From SKLM01 sp964575455 (lineage in GTDB: Bacteria > Chloroflexota > Anaerolineae > B4-G1), in assembly GCA_964575455.1 (NCBI GenBank), contig CAZNRX010000006.1:1-64000 (forward strand): a stretch of DNA of 64,000 nt. The letters run 5' to 3'. The notes under the pieces were generated by a model. It was not told the origin of the DNA, ran no database searches, and saw only the letters and a program-made list of their open reading frames with translations. A program made the translations under genes and the position numbers. Below, in pieces: positions 33,811 to 41,507 of the stretch. Positions within the stretch are counted from its first letter, which is position 1. The number at the start of each line of letters is the position of its first letter.

Positions 33811-34101
33811 CTACCTACAGCGCCCCCCAATCCCCAAGTCCTCCTGGCTAAGCAGGAGGACGACGATAACAATGACAATGCTTCCAAGCAACCCAACAGC
33901 CAGCTCAGACAGCCGACCACCTCCGGCCTCTGGCCGGGTCTTGTCGGGCTTGAGTCTCAGTAGACCCAATCTGGCTCGAAGTGGATCGTGGGTCGACGCG
34001 GTCACCCGAGATCCACGCCTACAGTGGGGATTTGGCAATCCCCTGGGAGCGACTCTGTATCTATCGGGTCTATCTGTCTGGTCAGGACTCATCGTCATCA
34101 T
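33811..34101 (-). CDS. ilv leader peptide 2 (Ile/Val/Leu run)
   Basis: The frame ending at 33811 contains ten consecutive branched-chain codons at 33850-33879 (I-V-I-V-I-V-V-L-L-L), the hallmark of an ilv attenuator. A hairpin CTCCTG-CTTAGC-CAGGAG overlaps the last Leu codons, in the position of the pause hairpin. The start is uncertain. The ATG at 34101 (MMTMSPDQ) would give 96 residues and resembles the start of leader 1, but TTG codons close to the run could give a peptide of about 26 residues. The product itself is probably not functional. Confidence 0.7.
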   Translation of the reverse strand: MMTMSPDQTDRPDRYRVAPRGLPNPHCRRGSRVTASTHDPLRARLGLLRLKPDKTRPEAGGGRLSELAVGLLGSIVIVIVVLLLSQEDLGIGGRCR

Positions 34102-34118
34102 ATTGCGGGCACTGTATA

Positions 34119-34154
34119 GGGGATAAACGACATCCCGGGGATAGACGACATCCC
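34119..34154. repeat. Tandem 18-bp repeat between the two ilv attenuators
   Basis: Two adjacent 18-base units (34119-34136, 34137-34154), 17 of 18 identical, each with GGGAT/ATCCC complementary ends. Located between terminator 1 and leader ORF 2; it may be an operator or RNA hairpins. Confidence 0.6.
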
Positions 34155-34164
34155 ATGGAAACAG

Positions 34165-34186
34165 AAAAGCCGCCCCATTGGGCGGC
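34165..34186 (-). terminator. Attenuator terminator 1 of the ilv leader
   Basis: On the minus strand GCCGCCC/GGGCGGC with loop AATG, followed by TTTTCTGTTT. It is almost identical to terminator 2 at 33756. The segment 34213-34219 reads GGGCGGC on the minus strand, exactly the sequence of the right arm, so it can pair with the left arm as antiterminator. Confidence 0.85.
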
Positions 34187-34225
34187 CTCGTGGCTACTTC
34201 AGAGCTAAGCGCGCCGCCCAGCGAA

Positions 34226-34312
34226 TCAAACCCCCTTAACAACGACAAGGAGGAGGATGGCCAGAGCAACAATAGCGCGCAAAACTCTCGATCTCATCAT
34301 CATAGTCATCAT
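34226..34312 (-). CDS. ilv leader peptide 1
   Basis: A 28-codon ORF that begins MMTMMMRSRVLR and continues AIVALAILLLVVVKGV before TGA. Of the last 16 residues, 11 are Ile, Val or Leu, as in ilv/ivb leader peptides. It lies between a near-consensus promoter (34337-34364) and terminator 1. No clear ribosome binding site is seen for the first ATG; several in-frame ATGs exist. Confidence 0.8.
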   Translation of the reverse strand: MMTMMMRSRVLRAIVALAILLLVVVKGV

Positions 34313-34336
34313 TGGTTTGTAGCCAGATTGCGCGCC

Positions 34337-34364
34337 ATTATAGGACGTATCCCACAATTGTCAA
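34337..34364 (-). promoter_or_regulatory. Promoter of the ilv-leu operon
   Basis: On the minus strand TTGACA, a 16-base spacer, TATAAT: both boxes perfect consensus, 25 bases upstream of leader ORF 1. Confidence 0.85.
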
Positions 34365-34414
34365 GCGACAATCCGGTCTCAGTGTTAACGCTTTGTAAAC
34401 GACCGCGCAACTGT

Positions 34415-34463
34415 CCGCCTCCCGCTCCTGGCGGATGGCTCGGGATGGGCTTGCGATCCGCCA
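34415..34463. repeat. Palindromic element, intergenic copy
   Basis: Read on the minus strand it starts GGCGGATCGC, contains ATCCGCC about 25 bases later and ends in GGAGCGGGAGG. It matches the element inside leuD (26653-26680), which looks like a deletion variant. Located between proC and the ilv promoter. Confidence 0.65.
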
Positions 34464-34535
34464 TGTTGGAAGCGAGATCGCTGCATCACGGCTTAGCTGC
34501 GCATGCCAGTCCGGCTGGAGCGCAGGAAGCGTCGC

Positions 34536-35414
34536 CTAGTCCATGGTGGGTAGCCCGTTGGGGTCCTTGGGCGCCTGATTCGCCTGGCCCAGAAGCCTCG
34601 ACTTCTGGTAGGCGGCCCAGACCGCCTTCGACAGCACCGTCCGCAGGCTTCCCTTCTCCAGCTGGTAGATGGCTTCGGCGCTGGTGCCGCCCGGTGACGT
34701 GACCATGTTGCGCATCTCGGCCAGATGCCGATCCGACTGGCGCGCGAAGTTCGCCGAGCCGAGGACCGTCTGGGTCACGAGCTCCTCCGCCACACGGCGA
34801 GAGAAACCCAGATGGACGGCGGCGTCCGTCAACGCCTCCATCACCAAGAAGACGTAGGTGGGGCCGGTGCCGCTCACGGCGGTGGCCATGTCCAGCATAT
34901 CCTCGTCCTCGACGTAGATCTCGTGCCCCATGGCCCGCAGGATGGCGCGCGCTTGCGCCCGCTGCATCTGATCCACGTGATCCGACGCGGTCCACACCGT
35001 CATCCCCTCGCCAATCTGCGCCGGCGTGTTGGGCATAGCCCGAACCACAGCCCCGTGCCTAAGACCCGAGGCGATGGTGTCGATGTCCATGCCGGCCACA
35101 ATCGATAGGACCAACCCCTCTGGGAAGATCAGCCCTCGCAGCTCGCTCAGCACCGTCGGCAACACCTGCGGCTTGACGGAAAGCACCACAACGTCCGCAG
35201 CTTCCGCCGCCTCTCGGTTGTCCGTGGTGCCAACCACCCCATAGCGCCGGCTCAAGGCCGCCCCTCTCTCCGGTCGAGGGCCGCTGGCGCAGATGTGGGC
35301 CGGGGCAACCAGCTCCTTGTCAACCAGAACCTGGATCATAGCCTCGGCCATCGTTCCACTGCCGATGAAGGCCAGTGCCTTACCAACCAAAAGCTCGTCT
35401 AGCGATTCAATCAC
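34536..35414 (-). CDS. proC: Pyrroline-5-carboxylate reductase
   Basis: NADPH-dependent last step of proline synthesis. About 292 residues from GTG 35414, chosen for the GGGGAGAG just upstream. Rossmann segment AFIGSGTMAEAMIQVL, VLSVKPQVLPTVL, IVAGMDIDTIASGL, RAMPNTPAQIGEGMTVW and the C-terminal dimerisation helices with TAVSGTGPTYVFLVMEALTDAAV and TVLGSANFARQS. It lies 97 bases after ilvE on the same strand and may share its attenuated transcript. Confidence 0.95.
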   Translation of the reverse strand: MIESLDELLVGKALAFIGSGTMAEAMIQVLVDKELVAPAHICASGPRPERGAALSRRYGVVGTTDNREAAEAADVVVLSVKPQVLPTVLSELRGLIFPEGLVLSIVAGMDIDTIASGLRHGAVVRAMPNTPAQIGEGMTVWTASDHVDQMQRAQARAILRAMGHEIYVEDEDMLDMATAVSGTGPTYVFLVMEALTDAAVHLGFSRRVAEELVTQTVLGSANFARQSDRHLAEMRNMVTSPGGTSAEAIYQLEKGSLRTVLSKAVWAAYQKSRLLGQANQAPKDPNGLPTMD

Positions 35415-35511
35415 CTCTCCCCCCTCACCTCTCCAAGCAATACCGTCTGCTACCCACGAACGCGGCGGCGACACCGGCCGCGCTGCCTGCCCAGGGTTGA
35501 CCCACCCGGGC

Positions 35512-36435
<924 letters not shown>

Positions 36436-36487
36436 CGTGGTCTCCTTTTTCGGTCATCAGTTGACGGATGGACTGCGCGCCGGCAAA

Positions 36488-36514
36488 CAAAAAACCCCCA
36501 ACGCGGGGGGTTTT
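36488..36514 (-). terminator. Attenuator terminator of ilvE
   Basis: On the minus strand a stem of AACCCCC with GGGGGTT around a CGCGTT-type loop, followed by TTTTTTG, 50 bases before the ilvE start and downstream of the leader ORF. Confidence 0.8.
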
Positions 36515-36548
36515 GGGGCTCGAAGGATGGTGCTACTTGGCTTCCAAT

Positions 36549-36641
36549 CTACCCTGACTCCCTCCCATGCGCGGCAATCTCGCCAAGGACGAGGATAGGC
36601 TTGATAGGGGCCGGAATGAAGCTCATCAATAACAGATGCAT
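36549..36641 (-). CDS. ilvE leader peptide
   Basis: A 30-codon ORF beginning MHLLLMSFIPAPIKPILVLG, with Leu, Ile, Val and Pro codons clustered in the first 20 residues. It sits between a consensus-like promoter and an intrinsic terminator. The ribosome binding site is weak. It encodes fewer branched-chain codons in a row than the ilvB leaders, so the sensing amino acid is less certain (Leu or Ile favoured). Confidence 0.65.
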   Translation of the reverse strand: MHLLLMSFIPAPIKPILVLGEIAAHGRESG

Positions 36642-36686
36642 AGCACGCTCAACTCACACGTCATCGGCTTGCCAAGTTGGCGAAGA

Positions 36687-36714
36687 ATGATAGCACAGGA
36701 TGGGCATTTGTCAA
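36687..36714 (-). promoter_or_regulatory. Promoter of the ilvE leader
   Basis: On the minus strand TTGACA, 16-base spacer, TATCAT, 46 bases upstream of the leader ATG. Confidence 0.8.
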
Positions 36715-36759
36715 ATGGGCTTGAGGACGCGTGCTCTCAACGCTGTGCGCGCCTGCGCT

Positions 36760-36787
36760 TTGATTTCTGCCCAGGCTGGGCTATAAT
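36760..36787 (+). promoter_or_regulatory. Promoter of the BMP lipoprotein gene
   Basis: TTGATT (36760-36765), 16-base spacer, TATAAT (36782-36787), about 98 bases upstream of the ATG at 36885 and divergent from the ilvE leader promoter. Confidence 0.65.
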
Positions 36788-36884
36788 GGGGCTGAAACCA
36801 GGCTTCGGCCCAGCAACGGTCCGTAGCAAGGTCACGGATGCTTGAGACACCATACACACCATGCCCTAAAGGAGGCTAGAGAAG

Positions 36885-37982
36885 ATGAAGACGAAACGCT
36901 GGTTGCTGATCGCCCTACTGCTGGTGGTGAGCATCGTCACGGTCAGCTGCGCTGGCCTAGGCGTGGGAGGCCCGGGCGCCGACGGCACGTTCAAGGTCGC
37001 CTACGTCTACGTCGGCCCGGTGGGTGACCTGGGCTGGAGCTACGCCCACGATCAGGGGCGGCAGAATCTCGATGAGGCCTTCGACTACGTGGAGACGGCC
37101 TACAGCGAGAATGTGCCCGAGGGCCCCGATGCCGAACGCGTGATCCGGAGCTACGCCGAGGACGGCTACGACATGATCTTCGCCACCTCGTTCGGCTACA
37201 TGGACGCGGTCCTGGAGGTAGCCCAGGACCACCCCGACGTGCTGTTCGAGCACTGCACAGGCTACAAGACGGCCGATAACGTGGCCATCTACGATGGACG
37301 GGGCTACGAGGGCTGGTACCTGGCCGGCATCACCGCCGGTCGGATGACCGAGTCGAACATCCTCGGCTACGTCGCCCCCTACCCCATCCCCGAGGTGGTG
37401 CGCAACCTGAACGCCTTCACCCTGGGCGCCCGCTCCGTCAACCCGGACGCCGAACTCCACCCGGTCTGGATCATGAACTGGTTTGATCCACCGGCGGAGC
37501 GCGAAGCGGCGCAGGCACTGCTCGACATCGGCGCGGACGTCATCGCCCGAGAGAGCGACTCCACCGAACCGGACAAGATAGCGCAGGAGAGCGGAGCCTA
37601 CGCGATCGGGTACAACGCCATCTCGCAGGACGTGGCGCCGGACGCCGTGCTGACCGCGCCGATATGGGATTGGGGCGTCTACTACAAAGATACGGTCGAG
37701 AAGGCCTATAACGACGAGTGGGAGACCCACGCCTACTGGGGCCACGTGTCGGACGGCATCATGGAGCTGGCCCCCTTCGGCGACATGGTGCCTCAAGAGG
37801 TGCAGGACGAGGTCGAGGCCGCCAAGGAGAAGATCATGAGCGGCGACCTCCACCCCTTCACCGGCCCGATCCGCGACCAGGACGGGGAGCTTCAGGTTCA
37901 GGAAGGCGAGACGATGACGGACGAAGCCCTTCTCTCCTTCAACTGGCTGGTCGAGGGCGTGGTCGGTCAGATTCCTGAATAG
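36885..37982 (+). CDS. BMP-family substrate-binding lipoprotein
   Basis: A 365-residue member of the basic membrane protein (PnrA/Med-like) family, binding proteins of purine-nucleoside or related ABC importers. Lipoprotein signal peptide MKTKRWLLIALLLVVSIVTV with lipobox VSC (Cys about 22). Conserved features: VAYVYVGPVGDLGWSYAHDQG, IRSYAEDGYDMIFATSFGY, YEGWYLAGITAGRMT and GYNAISQD. AAAGGAGG nine bases before the ATG. No permease or ATPase is adjacent, so partners must be encoded elsewhere or it acts as a sensor. Confidence 0.9.
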   Translation: MKTKRWLLIALLLVVSIVTVSCAGLGVGGPGADGTFKVAYVYVGPVGDLGWSYAHDQGRQNLDEAFDYVETAYSENVPEGPDAERVIRSYAEDGYDMIFATSFGYMDAVLEVAQDHPDVLFEHCTGYKTADNVAIYDGRGYEGWYLAGITAGRMTESNILGYVAPYPIPEVVRNLNAFTLGARSVNPDAELHPVWIMNWFDPPAEREAAQALLDIGADVIARESDSTEPDKIAQESGAYAIGYNAISQDVAPDAVLTAPIWDWGVYYKDTVEKAYNDEWETHAYWGHVSDGIMELAPFGDMVPQEVQDEVEAAKEKIMSGDLHPFTGPIRDQDGELQVQEGETMTDEALLSFNWLVEGVVGQIPE

Positions 37983-37998
37983 CACAGTCGCGCTGTTG

Positions 37999-38042
37999 GA
38001 CCTGACAGGTTCCTCACCGGCACCCATCCAACCTGTCAGGTC
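37999..38042. repeat. 13-bp inverted repeat after the BMP gene
   Basis: GACCTGACAGGTT and AACCTGTCAGGTC are perfect complements separated by 18 bases; each arm is itself nearly palindromic. It lies between two same-strand genes and could terminate the first transcript, although no U-run follows. Confidence 0.6.
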
Positions 38043-38110
38043 TCCCTGCAACCGGACAGAGCCTCGCAGCCCGACCCATTGACCAAGCTACCGGAGGTCA
38101 CAAGGAGGAA

Positions 38111-39016
38111 ATGACAAACGTCTGGATCGCTTTGGGACTCACCATCTTCGCCGGCATGGCCACTGGGATCGGCAGCGGCATCGCCTTCTTCGCCAAGCAG
38201 ACGAACTACCGCTTCCTGTCGGTCTCAACCGGCTTCTCCGCCGGCGTGATGATCTACGTCTCGTTTGTGGAGATCCTGGTCAAAGGGCAGGACGCGCTCA
38301 TAGCGGCCTATGGGGAGGCCTGGGGGGCGTGGGTCAACGTGGCCTCGTTCTTCGCCGGAATCGCGGTCATCGGCCTGATCGACGGCCTGATACCAGAGGC
38401 GGAGAACCCGCACGAGCCTCACACGGAGACGGCCAGGGCGGCGCTCCAGGAGGAACTCTGCCCTCAATCCGAGCTGGCCGCCGCGGCCGCGACGGGGCAC
38501 TACCACGGAGCCTCCGACACCCCAAACAAGGGCGTGAGCCAGGACAAGCTGCTGCGAACGGGCCTGTTCACAGCCCTCGCTATCGGGATTCACAACTTCC
38601 CGGAGGGCCTGGTCACCTTCCTCTCGGCTCTGCAGGACCCCACGCTCGGCACCGCCATCGCGATGGCCGTCGCGCTGCACAACATCCCCGAGGGCATCAG
38701 CGTCTCGGTGCCGATCTACTTCGCCACCGGCAAGCGGGGTAAGGCATTTCTCTACTCCGTGTTCAGCGGTATGTGCGAGCCGGTCGGCGCGGCCATCGCC
38801 TACATCGCCCTGCGCATCCTGGTGGGTGGCGAAGGCGGCGTGATGCCCCCAGAGGTGACCGGCGTGCTCTTTGCTGGCGTGGCCGGTGTCATGGTCTACA
38901 TCAGCCTGGACGAGCTGCTGCCAACCAGCCGGGCCTACGGCGAGGGGCACGACAGCCTCATAGGGCTCCTGGCCGGCATGGTCGTCATGGCCCTCAGCCT
39001 GCTCCTGATGCGCTGA
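38111..39016 (+). CDS. zupT: ZIP-family zinc transporter
   Basis: ZupT-like divalent metal importer, 301 residues with about eight membrane segments. Metal-site helices carry GIHNFPEGLVTFLSA and ALHNIPEGISVSVPIY (HNxPEG motifs). A histidine-containing cytoplasmic loop (about 100-150, with HEPHTE and GHYHGA) fits the ZIP variable loop. AAGGAGG precedes the ATG at a good distance. No Zur-type operator was recognised. Zinc is the usual substrate of the family, though other metals are possible. Confidence 0.93.
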   Translation: MTNVWIALGLTIFAGMATGIGSGIAFFAKQTNYRFLSVSTGFSAGVMIYVSFVEILVKGQDALIAAYGEAWGAWVNVASFFAGIAVIGLIDGLIPEAENPHEPHTETARAALQEELCPQSELAAAAATGHYHGASDTPNKGVSQDKLLRTGLFTALAIGIHNFPEGLVTFLSALQDPTLGTAIAMAVALHNIPEGISVSVPIYFATGKRGKAFLYSVFSGMCEPVGAAIAYIALRILVGGEGGVMPPEVTGVLFAGVAGVMVYISLDELLPTSRAYGEGHDSLIGLLAGMVVMALSLLLMR

Positions 39017-39025
39017 GGACAAGGG

Positions 39026-39321
39026 ATGTCGCCTGAGCCGACCGGAACTTCCTCCGCCGCCATCTGGCAGGGCTTCCGTCACGCCTGGGCGTACAACCAC
39101 CGCCTCAACCGCTTCGGCAGCTAAGTCCGCTCCCGGACGGCAGACGGAGCGCGCGAGGTGGGTGGTGGGGCACACGGCGGCATCGGGCACCGGTGGGGAC
39201 AGGACCCACTTCTCGGAGCACCTGACGGGTGTCGAGGCCACCGGCGTCGGGTTCCAGGAGGGCTGGGGCGAGAGCACCGTGGAATGCCCGCGCTCGCTCC
39301 TCTCGTCCAGCCACCTCAGCT
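39026..39321 (+). pseudogene. Degraded gene remnant
   Basis: The 300-base gap after zupT contains protein-like sequence in two frames. ATG 39026 reads MSPEPTGTSSAAIWQGFRHA and WAYNHRLNRFGS, then stops at 39124. Another frame then reads WVVGHTAASGTGGDRTHFSE and EATGVGFQEGWGESTVE to a stop at 39319-39321. Together they look like two ends of one decayed gene with a frameshift or deletion between. Family not recognised. It may instead be fortuitous. Confidence 0.3.
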
Positions 39322-41398
39322 AGCGCCGGCGCAGCTTCCCCTCCTCCTTCCGACGCTCGATGATCTCCTCGGTGATGTCGTCGGGCACGATGTCGTAGTG
39401 ATCGAACTCCAGCGTGAAGGTGCCGCGCCCCTTCGTCAGGCTGCGCAGATCGGTAGCGTAGCCGCGGGCCTCGGCCAAGGGCACCTCGCCATCGATGTTG
39501 CGTATCTCGCCGCGCACCCGCATGGCATTGACGCTCCCCCGCCTCCGCCCGACGTCCGCCACCACCGAGCCGACCTGCTCTTCGCTGACGTTGACGTCGA
39601 TCTCCATCACCGGCTCCAGCAGGGCCGGGGCGGCCTGGCGGATGGCGCGCTGCACGGCGATCGAGCCCGCGATCTCGAAGTCCATCGCCGCCGAGTCGAC
39701 CTCGTGGTACTTGCCGTCCAGGAGCGTCACCTTGACGTCCGTGACCGGGTAGCCGGCGATGATGCCTTTCTCCAGCGCATCGCGCACACCCCTCTCGACA
39801 GGGTTCACGAAGTCCCTGGGCACGTCGGCCGCCGAGGCCTCGTTCTCGAACTCGACGCCAGTGCCGCGCTCCAGAGGCTCCACGCGGAGCTCGACCTCCG
39901 CGAAGTGCCCGTGGCCGCCGGTCTGCTTCTTGTACGTGGTGATGGTCTCGAACGGTCGGCGCACTGTCTCCCGGTAGGCGACCTCCGGCAGGCTGATGGT
40001 GGGCAGAATGCCGAACTCCCGCTGCAGCCGATCAACGGCGATATCGAGATGGAGCTCGCCCATGCCGGCCAGCGTCTCCTCACCAGTCTCCGGATCGTAG
40101 CCGTGCTGGAGCGTGGGATCCTCGTCAGAGAGCCGGCGCACTGCCTCGCGCAGCCTCTCGCGCTGCTCGTTCGACTCGGGCTTCAACGCCACCTTGATCA
40201 CCGGATCGGGAAACTCGAACGTCTCCAGGACGATGGGTTGATCCGGGTCGCACAGGGTATCGCCGGTGACGGCGGACTTCGGCCCCACCAGAGCCACAAC
40301 GTCGCTGGCCTCCATCCGCTCCACCTGCTCTCGCTTGTCTCCGTGCAGGTAGTAGATGCGCCCCACCCGCTCCATCTCCTCCGTCCGTGGGTTGTAGACG
40401 GTATCGCCGACGCCCATCTGACCGGAGAAGACGCGCACCCACGTGAGATGCCCGACGTGAGTGTCGGTGACGATCTTGAACGCCGCCGCACAGAAGGGCG
40501 CATCCGGGTCGTCGGGCCGCTCGATGATCTCTTCGCCGCTGCCGGGGACGGTGCCCAGGATCGGCTTCAGATCGATCGGCGCCGGCAGGTAGTCGACGAT
40601 GGCATCCAGAAGGGGCTGCACGGCGATGTGCTCGCGGGACGCGCCGCAGAGCACCGGCACCAACTCGCCGTCGATCACGGCGCGGCGCAGCGCCTGCTTG
40701 AGCGTCGCCACGTCCGGCACCACGCCCTCCAGCCACGTCTCCAGCAACGCGTCGTCGGTCTCGCAGATCGCCTCCACCAACGCTGCCCGCGCCGAAGCCG
40801 CTTGCTCCTCCAATGAGGCCGGGATCGGCTCCACGGTGGGCTCCTGATCGTCCCCGTGCCAGATGAGGGCCTGTTCTTCCAGCAGATCGACGACGCCGTG
40901 GAAGTCGCTCTCCTTTCCGATGGGCAGCTGAACCGGCACAGCCTTGCTGGTCAGCCGCTCGTGAACCTCGCCCAACACACGTTCGAAGTCGGAGCCGATA
41001 CGGTCGAGCTTGTTGATGAAGAGCACGCGCGGCAGGTCGTCCCGGTTGGCGTGCATCCAGACCGTCTCGGTCTGGGGCTCGACGCCCCCGACACCGCAGA
41101 GGAGGACAACGCCTCCATCGATGACGCGCATGGAGCGCACCACCTCCGCGGTGAAGTCGATGTGGCCCGGCGTGTCGATCAGATTGACGCGATGTCGACG
41201 CCAGTGGAAGGCCGTCGCAGCGGCCGTGATGGTGATGCCGCGCTCGCGCTCCTGCTCCATCCAGTCGAGCTGCGTGTCACCCTCGTCGATCTCCCCGGCC
41301 CGATGAATGCGCCCGGTGAAGTATAGGAACGCCTCCGACGTAGTCGTCTTTCCGGCATCCACGTGGGCGAAAATGCCAATGATACGTACTCTCTCCAT
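39320..41398 (-). CDS. Elongation factor G paralogue
   Basis: Translational GTPase of about 692 residues from the ATG at 41398 (AAGGA four to five bases upstream). G1 AHVDAGKTT, switch region with RGITITAAATAF, G3 DTPGH, G4 NKLD, then domains II-V with HGHFAEVELRVEP (domain IV) and a C-terminal tail DIVPDDITEEIIERRKEEG. The sequence differs from housekeeping EF-G in G-domain flanks (FLYFTGRIHRAGEIDEGDTQ). No rpsL/rpsG/tuf genes are nearby, so it is probably an EF-G2-type paralogue involved in recycling or tetracycline-protection-like roles rather than the main factor. Confidence 0.85.
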   Translation of the reverse strand: MERVRIIGIFAHVDAGKTTTSEAFLYFTGRIHRAGEIDEGDTQLDWMEQERERGITITAAATAFHWRRHRVNLIDTPGHIDFTAEVVRSMRVIDGGVVLLCGVGGVEPQTETVWMHANRDDLPRVLFINKLDRIGSDFERVLGEVHERLTSKAVPVQLPIGKESDFHGVVDLLEEQALIWHGDDQEPTVEPIPASLEEQAASARAALVEAICETDDALLETWLEGVVPDVATLKQALRRAVIDGELVPVLCGASREHIAVQPLLDAIVDYLPAPIDLKPILGTVPGSGEEIIERPDDPDAPFCAAAFKIVTDTHVGHLTWVRVFSGQMGVGDTVYNPRTEEMERVGRIYYLHGDKREQVERMEASDVVALVGPKSAVTGDTLCDPDQPIVLETFEFPDPVIKVALKPESNEQRERLREAVRRLSDEDPTLQHGYDPETGEETLAGMGELHLDIAVDRLQREFGILPTISLPEVAYRETVRRPFETITTYKKQTGGHGHFAEVELRVEPLERGTGVEFENEASAADVPRDFVNPVERGVRDALEKGIIAGYPVTDVKVTLLDGKYHEVDSAAMDFEIAGSIAVQRAIRQAAPALLEPVMEIDVNVSEEQVGSVVADVGRRRGSVNAMRVRGEIRNIDGEVPLAEARGYATDLRSLTKGRGTFTLEFDHYDIVPDDITEEIIERRKEEGKLRRR

Positions 41399-41507
41399 GG
41401 GTCCTTGCCTCTTCTTCATAAGTCAAACAACTCCTGTACTGGGTACTCACCGGGCCGTGCCCTCGAACGATATCGATAAGGCGAGGAGACGGCCCGGCTT
41501 TCGATCG

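Noticed and set aside
33739..34364. T-box riboswitch upstream of ilvB
   Set aside because: No recognisable T-box core sequence or specifier stem; branched-chain codon runs in ORFs with paired antiterminators explain the region better.
38041..38110. Zinc-responsive (Zur) operator in front of zupT
   Set aside because: No convincing AT-rich palindrome is present before the ribosome binding site.
37982..38110. Permease or ATPase genes for the BMP lipoprotein
   Set aside because: The following gene is a ZIP transporter; no ABC import components occur nearby.
39320..41398. Housekeeping fusA
   Set aside because: Not in a str operon (no rpsL, rpsG or tuf nearby) and G-domain flanks differ from typical EF-G, so annotated as a paralogue without a symbol.
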